DNA of 64,000 nucleotides. It comes from Anoxybacterium sp963668245. Its GTDB lineage: Bacteria > Bacillota > Clostridia > Peptostreptococcales > Anaerovoracaceae. Where the stretch lies: positions 1,736,001-1,800,000 of the forward strand of contig OY764195.2 in the NCBI GenBank assembly GCA_963668245.2, in the 5' to 3' direction. Numbering within the stretch: the first letter of the stretch is position 1; every line of letters begins with the position of its first letter. Below are positions 52,366 to 62,055 of the stretch, piece after piece. Made by a program: the position numbers and the translations under genes. The notes beneath the pieces were generated by a model, which made no database searches, had not been told where the DNA came from, and saw only the letters and a program-made list of their open reading frames with translations.

Positions 52366-53184
52366 ATGAATATTGGGATGATCTTAAAGAAGACGTTTTC
52401 CGTTTATAAAAATGGGTTTCGTCAGTTTTTCTATTTATCTATTTTTGCGAATCTTACCACATTCGCTTCCACACTTGTCACGATTCTAATGGCAGAGCAT
52501 TTGATCATAGGACTGATTTTAATGATTGGTTGTATCTTTTTGCTTTATTTTACCTTTCGTGCAAATGCAGGGGTAATTCTGCTGACCCGAGACTTGATTC
52601 AGAACAATCCAAAGACGATACGGGATGCCTATCGACAAACAGAGGGCTACGCGAGCATATATTTTGGGATTTCACTGATGGTTGGTTTGATTATGGTAGT
52701 TCCTTTGCTTGGTGCAATTTATTCATATCATTTTATTCATAGCACTTTCTTGAAATGGACCCTGGTAGGGATTTTTGGAGTGATTGTACTGTTTCTTTCT
52801 ACTAGATATAACTTGTCGATACCATCTGCAATTTTGGCAGGAGAGTCTGGAGGATTGGAAAGTGGCAAAAGGCTAGTTCGAGGAGATTTTTGGCAAGTTT
52901 TATTGGTTCTGATTATAACCGAGGGGGGAGTTATTTTTCTCTCAAATGGACTGTCATACTTTTTAGATGGATATAATGGTATTGCTATGTTGATTATTTC
53001 TACGATGATACAAGCTTTATTTCTACTATTGACAGCACCAATCGTTGGGATTTCTTCTACCATATTATATTTAGAGCTCAACCATAGAAAACAGATCGAT
53101 ATGATTCATCAGGATCATTTGCCTAACCTTGAGCCAAAGAACAATTGTGAAATCATTCAAAGTACGCAGAATCCAGTTTCTTAG
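52366..53184 (+). CDS. Multi-pass membrane protein, unknown function
   Basis: 272 residues with about six hydrophobic segments, a basic N-terminus (ILKKTFSVYKNGFRQFF) and a polar C-terminal tail. The pattern resembles the membrane domain found in front of some glycerophosphodiester phosphodiesterases, but no catalytic domain is attached. AAAAGGGG precedes the ATG. The next gene follows 12 bases later. I do not recognise a specific function. Confidence 0.65.
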   Translation: MNIGMILKKTFSVYKNGFRQFFYLSIFANLTTFASTLVTILMAEHLIIGLILMIGCIFLLYFTFRANAGVILLTRDLIQNNPKTIRDAYRQTEGYASIYFGISLMVGLIMVVPLLGAIYSYHFIHSTFLKWTLVGIFGVIVLFLSTRYNLSIPSAILAGESGGLESGKRLVRGDFWQVLLVLIITEGGVIFLSNGLSYFLDGYNGIAMLIISTMIQALFLLLTAPIVGISSTILYLELNHRKQIDMIHQDHLPNLEPKNNCEIIQSTQNPVS

Positions 53185-53196
53185 GAGGCATTATTC

Positions 53197-53907
53197 ATGA
53201 AAAATCATTCGGTATATATTTGGATTAACGAGGATCTAAATTTTGTCCATACTTCTGGAATTGTATTCCAAGAATTTTTACAAGGGATTCAAGTTTCAAA
53301 TTTATTAATTCTTCGCGGATTTCCTAATGACTGTCATTTCAATATGCATTTGTTGATGGAATATGTCAAGAAAAATCAAATGAACGGACTCATGTCTGAG
53401 GATGTTTATCGATACGGAGATTTTTGTTGGGTAGACTTTGAAGAGGAAGACCAGCTTGACCGGGTTTCACCAGAAGATCTGGCTTCACTTTTGTATATGA
53501 GTCATAAAAAGATTCCGCTATCTACTCATAAAGTTAAGAGCTTAAATAATTCATATGCGTATTTATGTCACGACGATGGGTGGTGGAACAATGTGTTTAT
53601 GGATGATGTTTTATTATATAAGAATGTGATAGCAGTAAAACTGATGAAGGAATTGAAAGGTCGAAAAAAAGTCATTGCAATGCCAAATCAAGCGTGTATA
53701 GACCAAATCTATGAAATGTGCAAAAAAGGTCTTGTCATTGATTTTGAATATCAAACAAATCATTCGGTAAGGCTTTTTACAGTGGGACAAGTTTCAACAA
53801 TGGATGATTTAGAAGAAAAGATGAATCGCTTTCGGGAAAAATCAAAAGGACTCCTTGTCACATATGATATGCGCAAAAAGTCCTGGAATTGTCAAAGCAT
53901 GGAGTGA
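53197..53907 (+). CDS. Hypothetical protein
   Basis: 236 residues, soluble by composition, starting at ATG with AGGAGG upstream. There is no signal peptide, P-loop or obvious metal motif. A repeated Asp/Trp-rich stretch (HDDGWWNNVFMDD) lies in the middle, and residues about 215-236 end basic. It is probably co-transcribed with the membrane protein before it and meets the flavoprotein gene head-on, with two bases between stops and no terminator visible. I do not recognise the family. Confidence 0.6.
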   Translation: MKNHSVYIWINEDLNFVHTSGIVFQEFLQGIQVSNLLILRGFPNDCHFNMHLLMEYVKKNQMNGLMSEDVYRYGDFCWVDFEEEDQLDRVSPEDLASLLYMSHKKIPLSTHKVKSLNNSYAYLCHDDGWWNNVFMDDVLLYKNVIAVKLMKELKGRKKVIAMPNQACIDQIYEMCKKGLVIDFEYQTNHSVRLFTVGQVSTMDDLEEKMNRFREKSKGLLVTYDMRKKSWNCQSME

Positions 53908-53909
53908 TT

Positions 53910-54542
53910 TTACCGAACAAAGTTGGTGAAAACTCGTTCTTCTTGTTTTGGAAGTGGGATTCCTGCTTTTTCAGCAGCTTCTTTACATTTGAGAAAATAT
54001 GCCATGTTTTTAGCTAACACACGCATCGTTTGGAGTCCTTCCAGATCCTTTTCAACTTCTTGCGGTGTAGTGCCATGCACCATATTCCAGTATTGGGAAG
54101 CGATGATAGGCATCTGCATCAATCCAAAGTATTTGTTGATCTGATCAAAAGTTGCAGTAGTGCCAGCACGTCTGGCAGAGATGACTGTTGCGCCAGGTTT
54201 TAAATAAAATGAATTGTTTCCACTACAGAAATCGGCATAAAATACTCGGTCTAAAAAGGATGTGAGAGCTCCGCTTGCTGCTGCCCAGTGAACTGGTGTA
54301 CCGAAGACAAAACCATCAAAATTAGATGCAATCTTTAAAAACTCATTGACGCTGTCATCAAAAATACATTTTTTGTTCACCATACAGTTCATACATGCAG
54401 TACAACCGGATAAGGGTTTTTTGCCGACCCAAAATTGCTGCGTTTCAATTCCTTCTTTATTTAAGGCATCTGAAACTTCAAATAGTGCTCGATTGGTGCA
54501 GCCTTTTTCATTGGGACTGCCGTTGACTAGAATTACTTTCAT
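53910..54542 (-). CDS. Flavodoxin-family NAD(P)H-dependent reductase
   Basis: 210 residues, AAGGAGG before the start. The FMN phosphate loop is NGSPNEKGCTNRAL, GTPVHWAAASGALTSFLDR is the flavin-contact region, and CTACMNC with a later KKC gives the Cys cluster of the iron-sulfur-flavoprotein-like or flavodoxin-fold NADPH-FMN reductases seen in anaerobes. It likely transfers electrons to quinones, nitro compounds or an Fe-S partner; partner unknown. Confidence 0.82.
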   Translation of the reverse strand: MKVILVNGSPNEKGCTNRALFEVSDALNKEGIETQQFWVGKKPLSGCTACMNCMVNKKCIFDDSVNEFLKIASNFDGFVFGTPVHWAAASGALTSFLDRVFYADFCSGNNSFYLKPGATVISARRAGTTATFDQINKYFGLMQMPIIASQYWNMVHGTTPQEVEKDLEGLQTMRVLAKNMAYFLKCKEAAEKAGIPLPKQEERVFTNFVR

Positions 54543-54745
54543 CGTGTCTTTCCTCCTTACACAGTGCTACACTATATATCTACAGAAAAATCAATTTAAA
54601 ACATTTTTTTTTCCAACTATTATCTTAACACGAAAATCAATGATGAGCGAAGCAATTTTAATAGTACAAAAAAAATCTCGTTGCTTAACTTTTCATCTGA
54701 AATGATAAACAATTAAGGACAAAGAAATATTGAAGGAGACAGAAT

Positions 54746-56212
54746 ATGAATAAGACATGTATGCAGATTAAGAAATTTTCGTTATTTCTTTTGATTTTGT
54801 CAATTTTGATGGTACAAGTAGTACCTTCATTTGGTTTGGAAGAGGAGAACCGTTCCAATTCTATTAGTGGCAATACAACTCCTGTGGATGATTTTAAAGT
54901 CATTGGATACTATTGTGGAGAATGGTTTGATGTGCCGGTCAGCCAATTGCAGGCTGAAAAACTGACACATGTGATGTATGGTTTTTTGATTCCGACTGTG
55001 GATGGTACTTGTAAGCCTTTTGAAGAGCCAGAAGAATTACAGGAATTAATCCAAAAGTGTCATGATGCAGGTACCGAAGTATTTGTTTCAGTAGGAGGGT
55101 ATTCTGAGAAAAATGGACCTCCTCTTGCTGCCACATTTGAAACAATTGGTGCGGATGATCAGCTTCGAGAAACTTTCGTAGATAGCATAATTGATGTGGT
55201 AGAAGAATATGGATTTGATGGAGTTGAAATGGACTGGGAATATCCAAAATACACTACTTGTTTGGATTATGAAAAAACCATTGTTGCATTATCAGAAAAA
55301 CTCAAACCAATGGGTAAAGGATTGTCAACGGCTTTGCCTGGAACTGGCAGCACAGATGGACAAAATGTATGGGAGGCACTGTCATCGGTGACAGATACCA
55401 CGCTTCAGCGCTTTGATTTCATTAGTTTAATGTGCTATGATTTGAACCGAGAGGATGGCCATAGTCCAATTTGGTTTGCAAATACAACCATCAATTATTG
55501 GAAAATATATCGTAACGTACCTGCTGAAAAAATTGTTCTCGGAATGCCTCTTTATGCAAGACCAAGTTGGCAGCAGTATCGTTTCTTGGTGGATATGGAC
55601 CCATCGTATGCTTACCTCGACTACGTAGCAACTGAGCCACTCGTTTCCACTTATAACGGGTTGAATACGCTGCGAGAAAAAACTATGATTGCGCTTCGCA
55701 GTGCAGGTGGTGTGATGCTGTTTGACGTGAATGAGGATACCTATGATGAGACGAGCGTGGTATCTATGATTAATGATACGTTGGGCTTGATGAAAAATTT
55801 AACCAATGAACAAATAAAAAACTATCTTTTACTTGTAGTAGACAATCAGTTGATTTCTTTTGAACCAGATGAAAATTTAGGGATGCCATTCATCGATGAA
55901 AACAGCAGAACTTTGGTTCCTCTAAGAAAAGTCATTGAATCCATCGGTGGGAGTGTAGGCTATACGACAAAAAGTGGATATGTTTCAACCGTAACGGTAA
56001 CCATAGGAAAAGATCGGCTAGAGCTTACCATTGGTTCAAATACATATCTTTTCAACGGAAACTCTTATACCATGGATACAGAAGCAATCATAAAAGAGGG
56101 CAGGACATATTTGCCTCTTCGGCCCGTTCTCGAAGCTTTTGGATATCAGGTGACTTATAGTGCTGCTGGAAAATGTATCTATGCAGTGATGCCATCGGAT
56201 GACAAAAATTAA
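54746..56212 (+). CDS. Secreted GH18 glycosidase with copper-amine-oxidase-like C-terminal domain
   Basis: 488 residues with GAAGGAG upstream. The signal peptide ends near residue 30. A GH18 barrel follows (residues about 50-350) with the catalytic motif DGVEMDWE at 158-165; the proton-donor Glu165 is present, and the usual second Asp of DxxDxDxE is Glu161. A C-terminal domain (about 365-485) has the VPLRKVIESIGGSVGYT and YLPLRPVLEAFGYQVTY repeats of the copper-amine-oxidase-N (stalk) family, a common cell-wall-associated module in Clostridia. It may cleave chitin-like or peptidoglycan GlcNAc linkages, possibly in spore or wall remodelling. A promoter for the following gene overlaps its 3' end. 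Confidence 0.85.
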   Translation: MNKTCMQIKKFSLFLLILSILMVQVVPSFGLEEENRSNSISGNTTPVDDFKVIGYYCGEWFDVPVSQLQAEKLTHVMYGFLIPTVDGTCKPFEEPEELQELIQKCHDAGTEVFVSVGGYSEKNGPPLAATFETIGADDQLRETFVDSIIDVVEEYGFDGVEMDWEYPKYTTCLDYEKTIVALSEKLKPMGKGLSTALPGTGSTDGQNVWEALSSVTDTTLQRFDFISLMCYDLNREDGHSPIWFANTTINYWKIYRNVPAEKIVLGMPLYARPSWQQYRFLVDMDPSYAYLDYVATEPLVSTYNGLNTLREKTMIALRSAGGVMLFDVNEDTYDETSVVSMINDTLGLMKNLTNEQIKNYLLLVVDNQLISFEPDENLGMPFIDENSRTLVPLRKVIESIGGSVGYTTKSGYVSTVTVTIGKDRLELTIGSNTYLFNGNSYTMDTEAIIKEGRTYLPLRPVLEAFGYQVTYSAAGKCIYAVMPSDDKN

Positions 56213-56227
56213 TTCATGCCGTATAAT
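56199..56227 (+). promoter_or_regulatory. Promoter of the YibE/F pair
   Basis: ATGACA (56199-56204), 17-base spacer, TATAAT (56222-56227), the -35 lying within the end of the glycosidase gene. Confidence 0.75.
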
Positions 56228-56262
56228 ATAATCAAGAATAATGAAGGAGCTAGGCTATTTTA

Positions 56263-57408
56263 ATGGCTAAAATCGGCATGATGAAACGCAACCATATGAA
56301 AGATATGAGAATTGTGATCAAACAGAAAAAAAGAAGTGTTATATTATTTAGCATTCTTTTTTTTGTTTTGTTAATCGGTATTTTGGTGATTCAAAACGAT
56401 GACCGTTGGTACCAAACGCCTATTGTCGTCATTCAAAAATCAGAAAGTACTATGTTAAATCAAACGGTTACAGGAGAAACTCTTTATACACAAACATTAA
56501 AAGGTGAGATCACAAATGGACAATGGCAGGGGAAATCTTTAAGCTTAAACAATCAGTACACTTCTTCTGGAGTTTTAGATGATCAAATCCGTATTGGAGA
56601 TAAGGTTTTTGTAAAAATCAATGTAGCGGAAGATGGAAAATGGGATTGTTCCATCGTTGGAATCAAGCGAGATTCCATTATGGCCATGCTGATTGCACTT
56701 TTTATTTTCTGTCTGGTATTGGTATCAAGAAGAAGGGGTTTTTTCACCTTGACCTCTCTTGCTGCCAATATTATTATTGTTTGGATTGCATTAAAATACA
56801 ATGAAAAGGGAATTCCTATTTTAGCTTTGAGTAATTTGCTTGTGGTATTCTTTTCTTTTGTATCACTTTTTTGCATCAGTGGGTGGAAGAAAAAAACGCT
56901 GGTTGCAATTCTATCTACTTTCGTTTCTTTATTTTTCACGATGATGTTATTTATACTTGTGATGAAATTTGAAGGCGGCGTGAATTATGCGTATATGACG
57001 TATATAGCAGGGCAAAACAACTTGTCTGAGCTTTTCATATCGCAGATGCTTATCGGTGGTCTTGGTGCAATTATGGATATTGCAATTACTCAAACCGCAA
57101 CAATTGATGAATTGGTAGAACAACATCCGAATATTACACCATCCAGGCTTAAAAAAAGTGGGCAGGAAGTAGGCAAAGACATTATGGGAACGATGCTTAA
57201 TGTCATGCTATTCTCTTACATCTGTGGAGAAATCCCTTTGATGATATTAAAGATGAAAAACAATATACCGTTGCATACGATCCTATTAAACCAAATTCCG
57301 ATGGAAGAATATCGATTCTTTATTGGCAGTATCGGCATCGTCTCAGCAATACCGATTTCGACTTTCTTTGCGATTTTATTCTTTACAAAAAGGAGGACTG
57401 TGGGATGA
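56263..57408 (+). CDS. YibE/F-family membrane protein (first of pair)
   Basis: 381 residues. A basic N-terminus and one membrane helix are followed by an extracytoplasmic beta-rich domain of about 100 residues, then a multi-helix YibE/F domain with MDIAITQTATIDEL and SGQEVGKDIMGTMLNVMLFSY signatures. This family is of unknown function and often occurs in pairs. AAGGAGC lies about 12 bases upstream, a long spacing, so a downstream ATG at 56278 is an alternative. The stop overlaps the next gene's start by four bases. Confidence 0.8.
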   Translation: MAKIGMMKRNHMKDMRIVIKQKKRSVILFSILFFVLLIGILVIQNDDRWYQTPIVVIQKSESTMLNQTVTGETLYTQTLKGEITNGQWQGKSLSLNNQYTSSGVLDDQIRIGDKVFVKINVAEDGKWDCSIVGIKRDSIMAMLIALFIFCLVLVSRRRGFFTLTSLAANIIIVWIALKYNEKGIPILALSNLLVVFFSFVSLFCISGWKKKTLVAILSTFVSLFFTMMLFILVMKFEGGVNYAYMTYIAGQNNLSELFISQMLIGGLGAIMDIAITQTATIDELVEQHPNITPSRLKKSGQEVGKDIMGTMLNVMLFSYICGEIPLMILKMKNNIPLHTILLNQIPMEEYRFFIGSIGIVSAIPISTFFAILFFTKRRTVG

Positions 57409-58202
57409 TGACAATTCTTGCAATCATTTTGTTAGTACTTGTTTATTTTGTGGGAAGAGAAAGAGGCTTGATTACAATTGTCTCTTTGATGTTCAATTTC
57501 ATTATTTTAGCAGTATCTATCTTTCTCATGTCAAAGGGATTTGAACCAGTCGTTGTTACATTTATCTGTTGCATGATTGTCTGTAGTATTTCACTATTTT
57601 TTCAAAATGGAAAAAATGCAAAAACCCTTGCCGCATTTTCATCGGTACTTCTTGTACTTGTGATTCTATTTGGTATTTCTTATTTTGTTGGATACGAGGC
57701 TCACCTGAGAGGGATTAATGAGATTATACAATACGAGGATGAGGTATTTCGCTTGCGAACTGATATTGGAATCAGCATGTCTCAAATTGCAGTTTCGATG
57801 ATATTGATTGGGCTAATCGGGGCGGCAGTGGATGCTTCCATTGCTATTTCCACAGCGGTATACGAAGTGTATCAAAACGATAAAACGTTAAATTTATGGG
57901 ATTTGTTTTACTCAGGAATGCGAATCGGCAAAGATATACTTGGTGGGATGACGAATACGTTATACTTTGTTTATCTTGGGGAATCCTTATCTCTGTTTAT
58001 TTTATTTAAGACCTACGATTATTCTTTTTTAGAGATGATGAATTCAAAAGCATTTTGTCAAGATATCGCTAGCATTGTAATCAGTTGCATTAGCTGTATT
58101 CTTGTCATCCCTGTTACGGCTATGCTGATATCTTATATCTTAAAACATCTAGAACAATTTGAACGCTGGATACCAGACGACGATTTATTCTATGAGGAAT
58201 GA
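57405..58202 (+). CDS. YibE/F-family membrane protein (second of pair)
   Basis: 265 residues with about seven hydrophobic segments and no extra external domain. It carries the same signatures as its partner: GAAVDASIAISTAVYEV and SGMRIGKDILGGMTNTLYFVY. Overlap ATGA with the first gene implies coupled translation and a two-subunit membrane complex. Function unknown. It ends at a terminator that faces metY. Confidence 0.8.
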   Translation: MMTILAIILLVLVYFVGRERGLITIVSLMFNFIILAVSIFLMSKGFEPVVVTFICCMIVCSISLFFQNGKNAKTLAAFSSVLLVLVILFGISYFVGYEAHLRGINEIIQYEDEVFRLRTDIGISMSQIAVSMILIGLIGAAVDASIAISTAVYEVYQNDKTLNLWDLFYSGMRIGKDILGGMTNTLYFVYLGESLSLFILFKTYDYSFLEMMNSKAFCQDIASIVISCISCILVIPVTAMLISYILKHLEQFERWIPDDDLFYEE

Positions 58203-58224
58203 GGGGAAGAATATTATGCAGATA

Positions 58225-58260
58225 AAAAGGAGCATTCTATCATTGGAACGCTCCTTTTCT
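58225..58260. terminator. Terminator between YibE/F and metY genes
   Basis: AAAAGGAGC (58225-58233) pairs with GCTCCTTTT (58250-58258), with A- and T-runs on each side, between converging genes. Confidence 0.85.
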
Positions 58261-58299
58261 GGGAATTCCTCTGCCATTAAGGTAACGAGGAAGAAATAT

Positions 58300-59565
58300 T
58301 TATTCAATTGCTGCAAGAGCTTTTTTAATATCTTCAAGGATATCATCCACATGCTCAAGACCTACAGAGAATCGAACCATGCCTGGATCAATACCAGCCG
58401 CAAAAAGTTGCTCATCTGTTAGCTGACGATGGGTTTCGCTGGCAGGATGTAATACACAAGTACGAATATCAGCAACGTGGACCTCATTGGATGCCATTTC
58501 AAGAGCATTCATAAATTTGATTGCGTTTTCTCTGCCGCCTTTTACAACAAATGAAATTACACCACTTGCACCTTTTAGATATTTTTGTGCCAACGCATAA
58601 TTGGAATCGCTTTTTAGACCTGGATATGTGATGGATGCAATCTGATCAGATTTTTGAAGAAACTCTGCAACAATCGTAGCATTTTCACAGTATTGCTTCA
58701 TACGAAGTGCAAGTGTTTCAATTCCCATATTGAGCAAGAAAGCAGAGTGGGCTGCTGGATATGCACCAAAATCTCTCATGAGTTGCATACGTGCTTTGAT
58801 AATATATGCCATCTTTCCGTAAGTACCGGTATATGTAATCCCGTGATAGGAATCATCAGGCTCAGTAAATTCAGGGAATTTTCCGTTTGTCCAGTCGAAC
58901 GTACCGCCATCGATGATAATGCCACCGTTTTGAACTGCGTGGCCATCCATGTATTTGCTAGTTGAATGGATTACAATATCTGCTCCAAATTCAAATGGTT
59001 TGCAAAGAATCGGTGTTGCAAATGTGTTGTCAATGATAAGTGGCACATTGTTGGCATGTGCTATATTTGCAAAACGCTCGATATCAAATACAGAAAGGGC
59101 AGGATTTGCGATGGTTTCACCAAAAACAGCTTTTGTATTCGGTTTAAATGCTTTATGAATTTCTTCGTCAGAAGCATTCTGATCTACATAGATGCACTCA
59201 ATCCCAAGTTTCTTAAGAGTCACCGAGAATAGGTTGATGGTTCCGCCGTAAATCTGAGGTGTGCTGATAAAGCTGTCTCCTGCATTACAGAGGTTTAGGA
59301 TAGAAAAGAGTGTTGCAGCTTGACCAGAAGTGGTACACATGGCACCAACTCCACCTTCTAGTGCATTGATTCTTTCTTCTATTGCCATGACGGTTGGATT
59401 TGCAAAACGTGAGTAAATCAGACTCCTTGTTGGATCATCAAATACGGCTGCTACTTCCTCTGTATTGTCATACACATATGTAGTGCTTTGTACAATGGGC
59501 ATTACTGCTGGTTCTGAATTTTTCGGTTGATATCCTGCACGCAGGCATTTTGTTTCATCTCTCAT
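58300..59565 (-). CDS. metY: O-acetylhomoserine sulfhydrylase/aminocarboxypropyltransferase
   Basis: 421 residues with CGGAGG before the start. The PLP-Lys motif HSTSKYMDGH lies near residue 205, with RFANPTVMAIEERINALEGG near 50 and SVGLEHVDDILEDIKKAL at the end, typical of MetY. It makes homocysteine from O-acetylhomoserine and sulfide. A LysR gene lies directly upstream in the same direction. The leader has a perfect CCGCAT/ATGCGG hairpin (59601-59615) but no S-box motif; a TATGAT-type -10 (59636-59641) has no good -35, suggesting activator dependence. Confidence 0.92.
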   Translation of the reverse strand: MRDETKCLRAGYQPKNSEPAVMPIVQSTTYVYDNTEEVAAVFDDPTRSLIYSRFANPTVMAIEERINALEGGVGAMCTTSGQAATLFSILNLCNAGDSFISTPQIYGGTINLFSVTLKKLGIECIYVDQNASDEEIHKAFKPNTKAVFGETIANPALSVFDIERFANIAHANNVPLIIDNTFATPILCKPFEFGADIVIHSTSKYMDGHAVQNGGIIIDGGTFDWTNGKFPEFTEPDDSYHGITYTGTYGKMAYIIKARMQLMRDFGAYPAAHSAFLLNMGIETLALRMKQYCENATIVAEFLQKSDQIASITYPGLKSDSNYALAQKYLKGASGVISFVVKGGRENAIKFMNALEMASNEVHVADIRTCVLHPASETHRQLTDEQLFAAGIDPGMVRFSVGLEHVDDILEDIKKALAAIE

Positions 59566-59761
59566 ATGATTCCTCCGTTAATTATTCTAAATTTATCAAT
59601 CCGCATCTGATGCGGCATTATTCTAATGTAGTGACATCATACCATATTTAGACAGTATAGGGTAACACTGAAATATTATATCCTGGTATAGAATAAAACT
59701 ATATCTATTTCTGTAATGATAGCTGAAATATAATTTGTTTTCAACAGTATTATGGCAAAAC

Positions 59762-60667
59762 CTACAATACTTTTGCATATTGGTTGAGTGCATTGATATA
59801 GATTTCTGCTAATTGGGATAAGACAGAATCTTTATGAGTAATGGTCCCTACCTCCATTTTTTCTTTAAAATTCAGGGGGATGGAGATAATGTCGTCTCCA
59901 TGAAGATATTTTGGAAACACTCCTGATGTTAAAATATAGCCTTCCAGACCAATGATAAAATTAACGACTGTGGCTCTATCACTGCAGCGGATACTTTTTT
60001 TTACGGATCGAGTGCTTAATATTTCTTCGGAAAAGTAAAAGGCGTTGTTTTTTCCTTGATCAAAAGAAATGCAAGGATACTCGGCCAAATCGTCAAGTTC
60101 TATCATCTTCTTGTTTGCCAGAGGATGATTTTTATATAAATAAACATGGGGATTGGCAGTGAAAAGCCGACGAAAAACTAAGTTGTTTTCTTTTAATATT
60201 TTGCGAATCACGGTTTCATTATAATAACTGAGGTAGATGATTCCAATCTCACTATACATGGTTTTCACATCTTCTATGGTCTGATAAGTTGTGGTCTCAT
60301 TTAACGCAAATTCGTATTCTTCTAATCCAAATTCTTTGACCAGCTCCACAAATGCATTGGCTGCAAATGGATAGTGCTGTGTAGAAATGCAAAAACGTTG
60401 TTTTGGTAGTTTGTTTGATATATATTTTGACTCTAACAAGTCAGATTGCGCCAAAACCTGCTTTGCATATCCTAGAAATTCTGCTCCTTCATTTGTGATA
60501 GAAACACCACGATTGTTTCGTATGAAAATTTTTATTCTGATTTCTTTTTCCAATTCAATGATGGCATTTGAAAGGCTAGGCTGTGAGATGAGCAAATCCT
60601 TGGCAGCTTCATTAATAGAGCCTTTTTCGGCCACCATGACTACATATTTTAATTGTTGCAGTGTCAT
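59762..60667 (-). CDS. LysR-family transcriptional regulator
   Basis: 301 residues. The N-terminal helix-turn-helix is LQQLKYVVMVAEKGSINEAAKDLLISQPSLSNAIIELE (its recognition helix about residues 28-47), followed by a substrate-binding domain. It lies 196 bases upstream of metY on the same strand and may activate it, in line with the weak metY -35. Many LysR proteins in this position respond to sulfur metabolites such as O-acetylserine, but the effector here is unknown. Confidence 0.88.
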   Translation of the reverse strand: MTLQQLKYVVMVAEKGSINEAAKDLLISQPSLSNAIIELEKEIRIKIFIRNNRGVSITNEGAEFLGYAKQVLAQSDLLESKYISNKLPKQRFCISTQHYPFAANAFVELVKEFGLEEYEFALNETTTYQTIEDVKTMYSEIGIIYLSYYNETVIRKILKENNLVFRRLFTANPHVYLYKNHPLANKKMIELDDLAEYPCISFDQGKNNAFYFSEEILSTRSVKKSIRCSDRATVVNFIIGLEGYILTSGVFPKYLHGDDIISIPLNFKEKMEVGTITHKDSVLSQLAEIYINALNQYAKVL

Positions 60668-60758
60668 AGTATCTCCCTTATGATTTCCGTGTTACGGGAA
60701 TGATGATAATGGATATTTTAATACATCATTTTAGCATAACAGAAAAATGCTTTCAAAT

Positions 60759-61928
60759 TTATCGATGTGTTGTTTTTCTTATTGATTTTTCGTGCATAAA
60801 AAACATAATGAATAAAATAAATAATATATAGACTGGAAAAACGCTAACACCAACCTTTTGAGCCATTAGTCCGAATAGGGGAGGCATAATACAGGTTCCA
60901 ACGTAGGCACTCGCCATTTGAATACCGATTACTGCCTGAGAATTTTCAGCACCAAACCTTTCAGGTGTAGCATGAATGATGCTAGGGTAAATAGGAGCAC
61001 AACCAAGACCAAATAGTATAAATCCAATTCTGGCGAAGTCATATGCATTGGGAACAAATAATAAAAGCAAACCTAAAAAAATAGTGAGCTGTCCTAATCG
61101 AACCATGTTCATGTTATTGACAACGATAGATATGAAGCCACTCATTCCACGACCGACTGTAATACCGAGAAAAAATAGTGCCGCAAACTGTGCCGCATTC
61201 TCTGGGGTCACTCCGTTATGAAGTACTAAATAACTAGTACCCCAAAGGCCAACTGTTTGCTCTAGTGCGCAGTAACTAAAGAATGTGATCATAATTTCTT
61301 TTGCACCGGGCAATTTGATTACTTGTTTCAGCGTAAGAGGGTTTTCCAAGACAACTGTATTTGCTTTTGCTATTTTGATTTTGTTATGACTCCAAAGGGG
61401 AAGGCTTATGAGCAAAATAAACGTTAATCCAATCTGGAGGATAGCAATATATAAGTAGCCAACGTTCCAAGGCTGTCCATGTAGTAATGCATAACTCATC
61501 ACATATGGACCGAGGGAAGCGCCAACGCCCCACATGCAGTGCAACCAACTCATATGACGACTTTTAAAATGAAGAGCAACGTAGTTATTTAGTGCAGCAT
61601 CAACACTACCAGCGCCCAATCCAAAGGGGATTGCAAAAAAGCAGAGCAACCAAAAGGAGTGACTGATAGAAAATCCAAACAAAGCCATAGCAGTCATTCC
61701 GACACTAAGTACCGTAATTTTTCCAGTTCCAAATTTTCGCGTAAGTCTATGACTTTGAACACTTGATATAATTGTACCAAGTGCAATAATCATTGAGATG
61801 ATACCGGCGTAAGCGATTGGAACCTTTAACTCATGATACATACTTGGCCAAGCAGAACCTAGCAAAGAATCAGGTAAGCCTAGGCTAATGAATGATATAT
61901 AGATTATAACTAAGAGTATTTGAATCAT
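60759..61928 (-). CDS. Major-facilitator-superfamily transporter
   Basis: 389 residues with 12 hydrophobic segments. The stretch GAGSVDAALNNYVALHF near residue 105 and SWLHCMWGVGASLGPYVMS near 125 resemble the FucP-type/sugar-efflux-like MFS group. Substrate unknown. It is on the same strand as the LysR gene, 91 bases upstream of it. Confidence 0.85.
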   Translation of the reverse strand: MIQILLVIIYISFISLGLPDSLLGSAWPSMYHELKVPIAYAGIISMIIALGTIISSVQSHRLTRKFGTGKITVLSVGMTAMALFGFSISHSFWLLCFFAIPFGLGAGSVDAALNNYVALHFKSRHMSWLHCMWGVGASLGPYVMSYALLHGQPWNVGYLYIAILQIGLTFILLISLPLWSHNKIKIAKANTVVLENPLTLKQVIKLPGAKEIMITFFSYCALEQTVGLWGTSYLVLHNGVTPENAAQFAALFFLGITVGRGMSGFISIVVNNMNMVRLGQLTIFLGLLLLFVPNAYDFARIGFILFGLGCAPIYPSIIHATPERFGAENSQAVIGIQMASAYVGTCIMPPLFGLMAQKVGVSVFPVYILFILFIMFFMHEKSIRKTTHR

Positions 61929-62055
61929 GGTTACCTCCTTAACAGGGCATACTACATTACATCGCTGTAAGGATTGTGGTTTTGAATGGGATTATTATTA
62001 TGAAATGGCAAAGATGCAGAAAGAAGCGTAGGGTAAATGATTCATGTAAAATAAC

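Noticed and set aside
59566..59761. SAM riboswitch before metY
   Set aside because: A small hairpin is present but none of the S-box core motifs, and no terminator precedes the start codon.
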